Assembly: GCA_020444165.1 (NCBI GenBank)
Contig: JAHLLK010000009.1
Coordinates: forward strand, 1-64,000
Source of the DNA: Deltaproteobacteria bacterium
Lineage (GTDB): Bacteria > Desulfobacterota > Desulfarculia > Desulfarculales > Desulfarculaceae
Direction: 5' to 3'
DNA: 64,000 bases
A program made the position numbers and the translations under genes. Shown one piece after another: positions 8,732 through 19,132 of the stretch (positions within the stretch are counted from its first letter, which is position 1; each line of letters opens with the position of its first letter). Below the pieces are notes generated by a model. It had not been told where the DNA came from, ran no database searches, and saw only the letters and a list, made by a program, of their open reading frames with translations.

Positions 8732-8946
8732 CTGGCTCGCGCCTTGCTCCCCGGGGGCCCTCCCGCGGGTCTTGACGGTCCGCCCCGGGACCGTGGTGAT
8801 AACCTCATGGAAAACCGGAACTTGCCAGGGGTTAAGCTGGCAAGTTCACAGGTTGGTTCGTATTGTCCCGCCCAGCGCCCCGGAGGCTCCGGCGGCCCCT
8901 GGGCTCCAGGCTCCCCGGCAGGGCCGGGGGGAGAAAAGCTGTCCCC
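8732..8946. other. Spacer upstream of lysA with hairpins
   Basis: No gene is supported. Two stem-loops are visible: 8819-8846 (AACTTGCCA / TGGCAAGTT, 9-bp stem, 10-nt loop) about 90 nt upstream of the lysA start, and a 7-bp stem (ACGGTCC / GGACCGT) near 8774-8793. Either could fall in a lysA leader. Neither is followed by a convincing T run, and no known riboswitch core was recognised. Confidence 0.4.
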
Positions 8947-10017
8947 CTAGGGGTTTTGCTGGATCTCCAGGATCTCGCTGTACTTGCTCTCGTTGCCAGC
9001 CTCGTCCACGGCTTTAACCCGGTATTCGTAGGTCTGGCCGGTTTTCACGTCCTTGTCGATGTAGACGTTTTCCTTGATCATATCGGCGATGATCCGCCAG
9101 GGGCCTCCGCCCGCCCGCCGCTCGAGCACATAGCCCTTGGTGTCCTGCTGGGGGCTGGGCGTGAAGCGTAGGTACATGCCGTCGACCGTGCTGGCCCCCG
9201 CCAATTCACTGGGCGGGGCTGGCGGCTTCTGGTCGCCGGGCCGGACCTTGAGCCACTTGGTGGTCACCCCCTCGGCCTGGTAGTTCTCCACCACCTCGCG
9301 CACCGCCACTACCTTGTAGGAGTAGGTGACGCCGTTCTTCACGGTCTTGTCCACAAAGCGGGGATTTTTGAGGGGGCGATCGTTCAGCTTCTTTTCGCCC
9401 TCGGGCCCGCCCTTGCGGTAGACGATGTAGCCCTTGATGTCCTCAGCCTTCTCCCCGTTGTCCAGGGTGGTCACGGGCTGCCAGGTCAGGGTGGCCTTGC
9501 CGTCGCCGCCCACGGCCTTCAGCTCGGTGGGCATGGCCGCGGCTTCCACCCGGGGAGCCCGCACCACGGCCGAGGGCGGGCTCTTGCGGCCGGCGTAGTC
9601 CAGCAGGAGCACCTGATACACCGCCTGCTGGCCCAGGGGGGCGCTCTTGTCCAAATAGGAGAAGGTTGACGAGGCCGTGGGGTCCGCTCCCTCGGGCAGC
9701 ACGTCCTTCAGGTAGAAGGTCTTGTACTGCCGCAGATGCGGCGGACAGGGAGGGCAATCAGGGTTGCCCTGCAGCGGAATATAAGCGTAGTAGAGGCGCA
9801 CCTCCTCCACCGCCCGCCGCATGGTGGGGGCTTCGGGCACGGTGAAGGTCACCCGCACGCCGTCCGGATCCACGGTGGCCGAGAGGTCCATCACCATGCG
9901 GGGGGACACCTCGCTGCGGGGCACGGGGTTGGTCTTGAGGCCGCAGCCCGCCAGGCTCATGAGCCCCAGCGCGGCCAGAACCCCGAGGCTCCAGGCTACT
10001 ATTCTTTTTCCGGCCAT
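8947..10017 (-). CDS. Lipoprotein with fibronectin type III-like domains
   Basis: Predicted exported lipoprotein of 356 aa: basic n-region (MAGKR), hydrophobic core, and lipobox SLAGC with C25 as lipid-modified residue. The rest is beta-rich with repeated FN3-like units (roughly 40-150, 155-255 and 260-350), marked by TYSYKVVAV and TYEYRVKAVDEAGN strand patterns. A pair of cysteines in NPDCPPCPPHL could be structural. The gene overlaps the end of argH by 19 bp and has GAGG inside argH as ribosome binding site. No enzymatic motif is seen. Role unknown, perhaps an envelope adhesion or scaffold protein. Confidence 0.82.
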   Translation of the reverse strand: MAGKRIVAWSLGVLAALGLMSLAGCGLKTNPVPRSEVSPRMVMDLSATVDPDGVRVTFTVPEAPTMRRAVEEVRLYYAYIPLQGNPDCPPCPPHLRQYKTFYLKDVLPEGADPTASSTFSYLDKSAPLGQQAVYQVLLLDYAGRKSPPSAVVRAPRVEAAAMPTELKAVGGDGKATLTWQPVTTLDNGEKAEDIKGYIVYRKGGPEGEKKLNDRPLKNPRFVDKTVKNGVTYSYKVVAVREVVENYQAEGVTTKWLKVRPGDQKPPAPPSELAGASTVDGMYLRFTPSPQQDTKGYVLERRAGGGPWRIIADMIKENVYIDKDVKTGQTYEYRVKAVDEAGNESKYSEILEIQQNP

Positions 10018-11411
10018 AAACGCTTCCTCGCCTCCTTGAGAGCCTGCTCCAGGTTGACCCGAGCCGTGCCGCCGGGGCTGATGCGCCGGTCCACGGCCCG
10101 CTCCACGTCCAGAGCCTCCAACAAATCAGGGCCTATTTCCACGGCCAGGCCCTGGCACAGGGCCCGGTAATCCTCCAGCGTCAACTCCTCCAGGGTCACC
10201 CCGCGTTCCTCGGCCAGACGCACGGCCCGGCCCGCCACCTCGTGGGCGCGCCGGAAGGGAACCCCCCGGGCGGCCAGGTGATCGGCCAGCTCGGTGGCGT
10301 TCAGGAAACCCTGGCGCACCGCGGCGCGCATGGCCGCGGGGCGGATCTGGAGCCCCCGGAGAAGGGGCGCCAGCACCAAGAGGCAATCCAGAACCGTGTC
10401 CGCAGCATCGAACACCGGTTCCTTGTCCTCTTGCAGGTCCTTATTGTAAGCCAGCGGAAGTCCTTTTAAAACCGTTAATATGCCCACCAGGTGCCCCAGG
10501 ACCCGGCCGGTCTTGCCCCGCACCAGCTCCGCGGCGTCGGGGTTTTTCTTTTGGGGCATGATGGAGCTGCCAGTGGCAAAAGAGTCCGGCAGGCCCACGA
10601 AGCCGAATTCCGAGCTGGACCAGAGGATCAGCTCCTCGGCCAGGCGCGAGAGATGGACCTGGGCCAGGGTGAGCACGAACAGGAACTCGGCCGCGAAATC
10701 GCGGTCGCTCACCGCGTCCAGGGAATTGGCAAAAACGCCGGCCAGGCCCAGCTCCCGGGCGGTGAAGGCCGGGTCCACCGGGAAGGTGGTGCCGGCCAGG
10801 GCCGCCGCCCCCAGGGGGGACACCGCCGTCCGGGCCAGGCACTGGGCCAGGCGCTCCCGGTCCCGCGCGGCCATCTCCACGTAGGCCAACAGATGGTGGC
10901 CCAGAAGCACCGGCTGGGCCCGTTGCAGATGGGTGTAGCCCGGCATGATGACCCCGGGATGGGCCTCGGCCAGCTCCACCAGGGCCCGCTGGAACTCGGC
11001 CAGGGCCTGGTCCAGCTCGCGGCCGGTGTCCAGGACCCACAGCCGGAGGTCCAGAGCCACCTGGTCGTTGCGGGAGCGGGCGGTGTGCAGCCGGCCGGCC
11101 GCGTCCCCCACCAGTTCCCGGAGCCGGGCCTCCACGTGGGTGTGGATGTCTTCCAGTTCGCTCCGCCAGGCCATTTGCCCGGCCTCGATCTCGGCCAACA
11201 CCTGGTCCAGCCCTTTTTGCAGGGCTTCGTGGTCCGCCGGGCTGATGATGCCCTGGCGGGCCAGCATGGCCGCATGGGCCAGGGAGCCGCGGATGTCCTG
11301 TCGGGCCAGGCGGTGGTCAAAGAAAATGGAGGCGTTGAGCCTCTCCATAAGCTGGTGGGGGGGCTCGGCAAAACGGCCGCCCCACAGCTTGGTATTTGTA
11401 TTATCAGCCAC
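9999..11411 (-). CDS. argH: Argininosuccinate lyase
   Basis: Final enzyme of arginine synthesis, splitting argininosuccinate to arginine and fumarate; fumarase/aspartase superfamily tetramer. The 470-aa sequence shows LWGGRF at the N-terminus, HTARSRNDQVALDLRL near 108-123, PGYTHLQRAQP near 158, and the superfamily signature GSSIMPQKKNPD near 279-290 with the catalytic serine loop. The start codon is GTG without an obvious ribosome binding site. It follows argG after an 86-nt gap and overlaps the downstream lipoprotein gene. Confidence 0.97.
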   Translation of the reverse strand: MADNTNTKLWGGRFAEPPHQLMERLNASIFFDHRLARQDIRGSLAHAAMLARQGIISPADHEALQKGLDQVLAEIEAGQMAWRSELEDIHTHVEARLRELVGDAAGRLHTARSRNDQVALDLRLWVLDTGRELDQALAEFQRALVELAEAHPGVIMPGYTHLQRAQPVLLGHHLLAYVEMAARDRERLAQCLARTAVSPLGAAALAGTTFPVDPAFTARELGLAGVFANSLDAVSDRDFAAEFLFVLTLAQVHLSRLAEELILWSSSEFGFVGLPDSFATGSSIMPQKKNPDAAELVRGKTGRVLGHLVGILTVLKGLPLAYNKDLQEDKEPVFDAADTVLDCLLVLAPLLRGLQIRPAAMRAAVRQGFLNATELADHLAARGVPFRRAHEVAGRAVRLAEERGVTLEELTLEDYRALCQGLAVEIGPDLLEALDVERAVDRRISPGGTARVNLEQALKEARKRLWPEKE

Positions 11412-11497
11412 TTAAGTTTATTTCTTAATGTACATTCTCAGCGAGTTAGGCCAAAAGATCGGCCCTGTGGCAGCCAGCCTCTCCCGGGCGGCCCCGG

Positions 11498-12712
<1,215 letters not shown>

Positions 12713-12759
12713 GATCGCCTCAATTTTTTGTATGAATTCGTTGTTGTCCGTGGGGACCG

Positions 12760-13677
12760 TCAGGCCACCAGGGCTTCCAACAGCGCCTTTTGCATATGCA
12801 GACGGTTCTCGGCCTGGTCCCACACCACGCTCCGGGGCCCTTCCAGGACCTCTTCGCTGATCTCCTCGCCCCGGTGGGCCGGCAGACAGTGCAACACTAT
12901 GGCATCTTGGGCCGCAAAGGACAAGAGCGCGCTATCCAGCTTGAAGTCCCGGAAGGCCGCCTGCCGGGCCGCGGCCTCGGCTTCCTGGCCCATGGAGGCC
13001 CACACGTCGGTGGAGACCACCGAGGCCCCGGCCACCGCCTCATTGGGATCGCGGGTCAGCACGATCCGGGCCCCCTGGGCCTGGGCGTGCTCCACGATCT
13101 CCGGCTGGGGGTCAAAACCCTCCGGGCAGGCCAAACGCAAGTTCAAGCCCAGCTTGCCCGCCGCCTCCAGCCAGGAGTGGGCCATGTTGTTGCCGTCGCC
13201 CAGCCAGGCGTAGACCAAGCCCTCCAGGCGGCCCTTTTTCTCCTGCACGGTGAGGAGGTCCGAGAGCACCTGGCAGGGGTGGTACAGGTCTGTGAGCGCG
13301 TTGATCACCGGGATGGTGCCCCAGCGGGCCAGTTCCTCCACCACCTCGTGGCCAAAGGTGCGCACCACCAGGGCGTCCACGTAGCGGCTCATGACCCGGG
13401 CCGTGTCCTTCAAGGGCTCGGAGCGGGAGAGCTGGGAGTCCTTGGAGGTCATGAACAAGGTGTGGGCCCCCAGTTGGCAGGCCGCCACCTCAAAGGAGAC
13501 CCGGGTGCGGGTGGAGGGCTTTTCAAAAACCAGGGCCACGGTGCGCCCGGCCAGGGGCTGGGTCCGTTCGCCGTTGTTCCAGGCTGCCTTGAGCTGGCCC
13601 GCCCGGCTCACCAGGCCGGTGATCTCCGCCCGTTCCAGATCGCGTATGGTCAACAAGTGTCTGGTTTGCAACTGCAT
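12760..13677 (-). CDS. argF: Ornithine carbamoyltransferase
   Basis: Transfers carbamoyl from carbamoyl phosphate to ornithine, giving citrulline for ArgG. The 305-aa protein has the carbamoyl-phosphate motif STRTR in [13 protein letters not shown], the HPCQ motif in [10 protein letters not shown] near 138, the ornithine loop DVWASMGQE and the signature [12 protein letters not shown] near 268. Typical bacterial anabolic OTC length. It sits 19 nt downstream of argD and 47 nt upstream of argG. Confidence 0.97.
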   Translation of the reverse strand: MQLQTRHLLTIRDLERAEITGLVSRAGQLKAAWNNGERTQPLAGRTVALVFEKPSTRTRVSFEVAACQLGAHTLFMTSKDSQLSRSEPLKDTARVMSRYVDALVVRTFGHEVVEELARWGTIPVINALTDLYHPCQVLSDLLTVQEKKGRLEGLVYAWLGDGNNMAHSWLEAAGKLGLNLRLACPEGFDPQPEIVEHAQAQGARIVLTRDPNEAVAGASVVSTDVWASMGQEAEAAARQAAFRDFKLDSALLSFAAQDAIVLHCLPAHRGEEISEEVLEGPRSVVWDQAENRLHMQKALLEALVA

Positions 13678-13696
13678 CCGCTTCCCCCAACCTGCC

Positions 13697-14896
13697 CTAG
13701 GAATTTTCCTTGATGTACACCGGCAGCACCTCGTCCAGGACCGCCAGGAGCTGATCGATCTCGCTCCGGCTCACCACCAGAGGCGGCAGGAAGCGCAGTA
13801 TCCGCTCTTGGGTGCAGTTGACCACCAGGCCCCGCTCCATAAGCCGGCCCACCAGGGCGCCGCCCGGCACGGGCAGCTCCACCCCCAGCATCAGGCCCAG
13901 GCCCCGCACCCGGAGCCCCAGCGCGGAATGCCGGGCGGCCAGGTCGCCGAGCTGGCTCTGGAAATAGGCCCCGGTTTCGGCCACCCCGGCCAGGAACCCC
14001 GGCGCGGTGAGGGTCTCCAGCACCACCCGGGCCGCCTCCATGATCACCGGACCGGCCCCAAAGGTGGTGGCGTGGCTGCCCGGGCCGAACAACTCCGCGG
14101 CCTCGCCCCGGGCCAAGACCGCCCCGGCGGGCAGGCCGTTGGCCAGGGCCTTGGCCAGGGTCATCACGTCCGGCTCCACCCCGTAGTGCTCATAGGCGAA
14201 CAACCGGCCGGTACGGCCCAGGCCGGTCTGGATCTCGTCGAACATGAGGAGCGCGCCCCGCTCGGAGCACATCTTCCGCAGCCCGGCCAGATAGCCCTCC
14301 GGGGGCACCACCACCCCGCCCTCGCCCTGGACCGGCTCCACCAGCACCGCGGCGATGTTGTCATCCCAAGCCTGGTCCAAGGCGGCCAGATCGCCAAAGG
14401 GCACGTGCTTGAAACCCGGCACCAGGGGCTCGAAGCCCTTTTGCACCTTTTCCTGGCCGGTGGCGGTCAGGGTCCGCATGGTGCGGCCGTGGAAGGATTT
14501 TTCCATGGTCACCACACCATAGGCCCCGTTCAGCTTTTTCTTGCCCCACAGTCGGGAGAGCTTCAGGGCGCCCTCGTTGGCCTCGGCCCCGGAGTTGCAA
14601 AAGAACACCCGGTCCATACAGGAGTTCTCCACCAACAGTTCGGCCACCCGGGCCTGGGGTTCGGTGTAGAACAGGTTGCTCACGTGGGTGAGCTTGAGGC
14701 TCTGGTTGCACACCGCCTGCGACACCCCGGGGTGGGAGTGCCCCAGGTTGCACACCGCGATGCCGGCCAGGAAGTCCAAGTAGTCCCGGCCCTGGTCGTC
14801 AAACAGATGACAGCCTTCGCCCCGGGTGAAGCACACCGGCGTCCGGCCGTAGGTTTTCATTACGTAAATATCGATTTTCTCTTTGTGGTTCATCAT
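13697..14896 (-). CDS. argD: Acetylornithine aminotransferase
   Basis: Class III PLP aminotransferase converting N-acetylglutamate semialdehyde to N-acetylornithine; some homologues also serve as succinyl-DAP aminotransferase. Landmarks in order: LDFLAGIAVCNLGHSHP, FFCNSGAEANEGALKLSR, KSFHGRT, LMFDEIQTGLGRTG and the PLP-lysine region MTLAKALANGLP. About 399 aa from ATG 14896; ATG 14893 or a TTG at 14905 are equally possible, and the ribosome binding site is weak. It lies between argB and argF in the arginine run. Confidence 0.94.
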   Translation of the reverse strand: MMNHKEKIDIYVMKTYGRTPVCFTRGEGCHLFDDQGRDYLDFLAGIAVCNLGHSHPGVSQAVCNQSLKLTHVSNLFYTEPQARVAELLVENSCMDRVFFCNSGAEANEGALKLSRLWGKKKLNGAYGVVTMEKSFHGRTMRTLTATGQEKVQKGFEPLVPGFKHVPFGDLAALDQAWDDNIAAVLVEPVQGEGGVVVPPEGYLAGLRKMCSERGALLMFDEIQTGLGRTGRLFAYEHYGVEPDVMTLAKALANGLPAGAVLARGEAAELFGPGSHATTFGAGPVIMEAARVVLETLTAPGFLAGVAETGAYFQSQLGDLAARHSALGLRVRGLGLMLGVELPVPGGALVGRLMERGLVVNCTQERILRFLPPLVVSRSEIDQLLAVLDEVLPVYIKENS

Positions 14897-14988
14897 AGCC
14901 CCCAAAAGATGTCACCGGTCAAAGCCAGAAGCAGCTTCCCGGTGGTGTATTCGCGCAAATCGCCCGCGGCGGGCATTGGCCCCGGCCC

Positions 14989-15879
14989 TCAGCGTTCGGT
15001 GATGACCGTGCCCACGCCCTGATCGGTGAACATCTCCAAGAGGATGGCGTTGGGCACCCGGCCGTCGATGATGTGGGCCCGCTCCACCCCGGCGGAGAGC
15101 GCGGTGAGGCAGCAGGCCACCTTGGGGATCATGCCGCCTTGGATCACACCCGCCGTCTTGAGCCGGCCCGCGGCTTCCCGGTTCAGTTCGCTGATCAACT
15201 GCCCTGCCTGGTCCAAGACGCCCACCGTGTCGGTCAGGAGGATCAGCTTGGCCGCCCGTAGCGCCGCGGCCAGGGCCGAGGCCACCAGATCCGCGTTTAT
15301 GTTCAACGACTCGCCCTCGGGACCCACGCCCACCGGCGCGATGACCGGAATGAAGTTGCCGTGCTCCAGGGCCTGGAGCACGTGGGGGTCCACCTGCGTC
15401 ACCTCACCCACCAAGCCCAAGTCCACTATCTCGGAGGGCTGGTCGCTCTCGTGCTGGCGGGTGAGGGTCATTCGTCGGGCTCGGATGAGGCCGCCGTCAT
15501 TGCCGGACAGACCCACCGCCCGGCCGCCGTGCTGGTTGATGAGCCGCACGATCTCGCCGTTGACCGTGCCGGCCAAAACCATCTCCACCACGTTCATGAC
15601 CTCGGGCGTGGTGACCCGCATGCCGTCCACGAACGAGCAGGAGATATCGAGTTTTTTAAGGAGTTGGCCGATCTGGGGACCGCCGCCGTGGACCACCACC
15701 GGATAGATGCCCACCGCCCGGAGCATGATCACGTTCAGGGCAAAGGCCTTCTTCAGCTCCTCGTCCACCATGGCGTGGCCGCCGTATTTGACCACCACGG
15801 TCTGCCCGGAGAACCGCCGGATGTAGGGCAGAGCCTCGATGAGGGTGTTGCCCACCATATGGGAAGGTGTCTTATCCAT
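14989..15879 (-). CDS. argB: Acetylglutamate kinase
   Basis: Amino acid kinase family enzyme phosphorylating N-acetylglutamate. The 296-aa protein has VVVKYGGHAMVDEEL and VVVHGGGPQIG (phosphate and substrate glycine loops), RMTLTRQHESD, and the C-terminal VPNAILLEMFTDQGVGT. ATG 15879 is chosen because GGAGG lies 9 nt upstream and the preceding 31 residues of a longer frame are low-complexity and unlike the family. The N-terminal helix region (about 1-25) suggests the hexameric, possibly arginine-inhibited type, but that is inference. Confidence 0.95.
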   Translation of the reverse strand: MDKTPSHMVGNTLIEALPYIRRFSGQTVVVKYGGHAMVDEELKKAFALNVIMLRAVGIYPVVVHGGGPQIGQLLKKLDISCSFVDGMRVTTPEVMNVVEMVLAGTVNGEIVRLINQHGGRAVGLSGNDGGLIRARRMTLTRQHESDQPSEIVDLGLVGEVTQVDPHVLQALEHGNFIPVIAPVGVGPEGESLNINADLVASALAAALRAAKLILLTDTVGVLDQAGQLISELNREAAGRLKTAGVIQGGMIPKVACCLTALSAGVERAHIIDGRVPNAILLEMFTDQGVGTVITER

Positions 15880-15974
15880 GGCCTCATCCCTCCGGAACCG
15901 GCGGGCGGCGGGGGCGCCGCGCGGCCGCCGGGCTGACGAAGTGTCCGATGATATCTCCGGCCGGACCGCCAAGT

Positions 15975-17348
<1,374 letters not shown>

Positions 17349-17350
17349 GG

Positions 17351-17893
17351 CTACAAAGTCTCCACCGAAAATTGGTGGTTGGTGTAAATGCAGATGTCCG
17401 CGGCCACGGTCATGGCCGCCAGGGCCAGCTCCCCGGCCGGCAGCGCGGTATGGGCCAACAAGGCCCGGGCCGCGGCCAGGGCGTAGGGCCCGCCGGAGCC
17501 GATGGCCGCCACCCCGCCCTCCGGCTCCAGGACGTCGCCGGAGCCCGAGATGACCAACAGGTGCTCCCGGTCGGCCGCCACCAACAGGGCCTCCAGGCGG
17601 CGCAGGTGCTTGTCCGTGCGCCAGTCCTTGGCCAGCTCCACGGCGGCCCGGGGCAGGTTGCCCGCGTAGGTCTCCAGCTTGGCTTCCAGGCGCTCGAAAA
17701 GGGTGAAGGCGTCGGCCGTGGCTCCCGCGAAGCCGGCCAGCACCTTGTCTTGGTAGAGCTTGCGCACCTTGCGGGCCCCGGCCTTCACCACGGTCTGGCC
17801 CAGGGTCACCTGCCCGTCGCCGCACAAGACCACCTCGCCGTCCTTCATGACCGCCAGAACGGTGGTGGACCGCCATTCTTCGCCGTGCACCAT
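17351..17893 (-). CDS. hslV: HslV peptidase subunit of the HslVU protease
   Basis: Proteasome-like N-terminal nucleophile hydrolase of 180 aa. After a short propeptide (MVHGEEWRS) the mature protein would start at T10 in [11 protein letters not shown], the catalytic threonine. [21 protein letters not shown] and [17 protein letters not shown] are family motifs; [14 protein letters not shown] forms the Na+/substrate-site helix. The propeptide is longer than the single Met of E. coli HslV but similar leaders occur in other bacteria. Encoded between xerC and hslU in the common xerC-hslVU order. Confidence 0.96.
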   Translation of the reverse strand: MVHGEEWRSTTVLAVMKDGEVVLCGDGQVTLGQTVVKAGARKVRKLYQDKVLAGFAGATADAFTLFERLEAKLETYAGNLPRAAVELAKDWRTDKHLRRLEALLVAADREHLLVISGSGDVLEPEGGVAAIGSGGPYALAAARALLAHTALPAGELALAAMTVAADICIYTNHQFSVETL

Positions 17894-17901
17894 GCTCTGC
17901 T

Positions 17902-18885
17902 CTACTCCTCTGAAGTCTCGGGGAGCCCCGGGGCCGCCGGCGCCGGTCCGGGGGCGGCCTGGGCCGCCCGGGGATGCGCCCGGTCATAGACCCGCATCAG
18001 GTGCTCCACCGTGAGATGCGTATATTTTTGGGTGGTCCCCAGGCTCTTGTGCCCCAATATCTCCTGCACGCTGCGGAGATCCGCCCCGCCTTCCAGGAGA
18101 TGGGTGGCCATGGCGTGCCGGAGGGCGTGGGGACCCAGCTTGCGGCCCATGGTGAGCCCCTCCAACGAGGCCTCCATGAGCCGCTCCACACTCCGTACAC
18201 TCAGGCGGCCGCCCCGCCGGTTCAGGAACAGGGCCGGGCACTCGCCCCGGCCGGCCAGACGTCCCCGGACCGCCAACCAGGCCTCCAGGGCCTGGGCGGC
18301 CTGCCGTCCCACCGGCACCAGGCGCTCCTTGCCGCCCTTGCCGGCCACCACCCGGACCAGGCCCAGGTCCAACCGGAGATGCTCCGGGTCCAGGGCTACC
18401 AACTCGCTCACCCGGAGCCCGCTGGAGTACAACAACTCCAACATGGCCGCGTCCCGAAGCCGGGCGGCCTGGGCCGCGCTGCCTTCCGCGGCGGCTGGGC
18501 CGGCCCCGCGCCGGAGCGGCGCCTGCACCAGGTGCACGGCCTCGTCCACCGTGAGGTGGGTGGGCAAGGGCCGGTCCTGCTTGGGCGCGGACAGCACCCT
18601 GGCCGGATTATCCGCCCGGCGCCCGGTTTTTTCCAGGAAGGAGAAAAAACTCTTCAAGCTCTGGAGTTTACGGGCTACGGTGCTTTTTTTGCTGTCCCGC
18701 ATCCGGCTGGCCAACCAGGCCCGAAGATCCGCGGTGGCCACCCGGCTCCAGTCCTCCACCCCCCGGACCTCTTTCAGAAAACGGGCCAGTTCGGCCAGGT
18801 CCCGTCCATAGGCCTGCCGGGTGCGGAGGGCGGCTTTCCGCCCCTCACCCAGGTACTGGGCAAAGAGTTCCAGGAGCTCTTGCAT
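17902..18885 (-). CDS. xerC: Tyrosine recombinase XerC
   Basis: Site-specific recombinase that resolves chromosome dimers at dif. The 327-aa protein has an N-terminal SAM-like DNA-binding domain (1-100) and a catalytic domain with the full set of residues: R158 (GLRVSEL), K183 (AGKGGKER), H253 and R256 ([12 protein letters not shown]), H279 (LGHKSLG) and nucleophile Y288 (TQKYTH). An alanine/glycine-rich insert at about 124-142, between N- and C-domains, and a proline/alanine tail after 305 are additions to the usual 300-aa form. The paired hslVU favours XerC over a mobile integrase. Confidence 0.93.
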   Translation of the reverse strand: MQELLELFAQYLGEGRKAALRTRQAYGRDLAELARFLKEVRGVEDWSRVATADLRAWLASRMRDSKKSTVARKLQSLKSFFSFLEKTGRRADNPARVLSAPKQDRPLPTHLTVDEAVHLVQAPLRRGAGPAAAEGSAAQAARLRDAAMLELLYSSGLRVSELVALDPEHLRLDLGLVRVVAGKGGKERLVPVGRQAAQALEAWLAVRGRLAGRGECPALFLNRRGGRLSVRSVERLMEASLEGLTMGRKLGPHALRHAMATHLLEGGADLRSVQEILGHKSLGTTQKYTHLTVEHLMRVYDRAHPRAAQAAPGPAPAAPGLPETSEE

Positions 18886-18938
18886 GCCCGCCCTTCCTGG
18901 CCGCGCAATCGGGCGTTGCCTCCGGCCGGAAAATCTTT

Positions 18939-18966
18939 ATATTATCCTGCCATGCTGGGGAATCAA
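18939..18966 (-). promoter_or_regulatory. Predicted sigma70-type promoter for the xerC-hslVU-arg run
   Basis: On the minus strand TTGATT (18961-18966) is followed by a 16-nt spacer and TAATAT (18939-18944), giving a leader of about 45 nt before the xerC ATG. It is the best promoter-like sequence between the divergent xerC and EF-G genes on this strand. Confidence 0.6.
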
Positions 18967-19045
18967 GGAAAAACCGGGTGACAGACTCTGGTCCGCAGCA
19001 ACTTCCCCCTGTTGTTGCGCATGGTTGCAAACAGGGTTTTAGAGC

Positions 19046-19074
19046 TTGACTTAGGCGGGTCGCTTGGTTAACTT
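19046..19074 (+). promoter_or_regulatory. Predicted sigma70-type promoter for the EF-G paralogue
   Basis: TTGACT (19046-19051), 17-nt spacer, TAACTT (19069-19074). The implied start near 19081 leaves a leader of about 50 nt with a GAGGAG ribosome binding site just before ATG 19133. Confidence 0.6.
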
Positions 19075-19132
19075 TGGCCGTTACGAAATCAAGTGTAAAC
19101 CCCATTTCTTATTGCAAGAGCGAGGAGTCCCT

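Noticed and set aside
15880..15972. N-terminal extension of ArgB
   Set aside because: The 31 extra residues are Arg/Ala-rich and precede a good ribosome binding site and the family-standard start.
17349..17987. N-terminal extension of HslU to 670 residues
   Set aside because: The extension is a shifted-frame shadow of hslV; the true ATG lies two bases after the hslV stop.
17902..18885. Mobile-element integrase rather than XerC
   Set aside because: Linkage with hslVU, normal size, normal composition and no attachment repeats favour chromosomal XerC.
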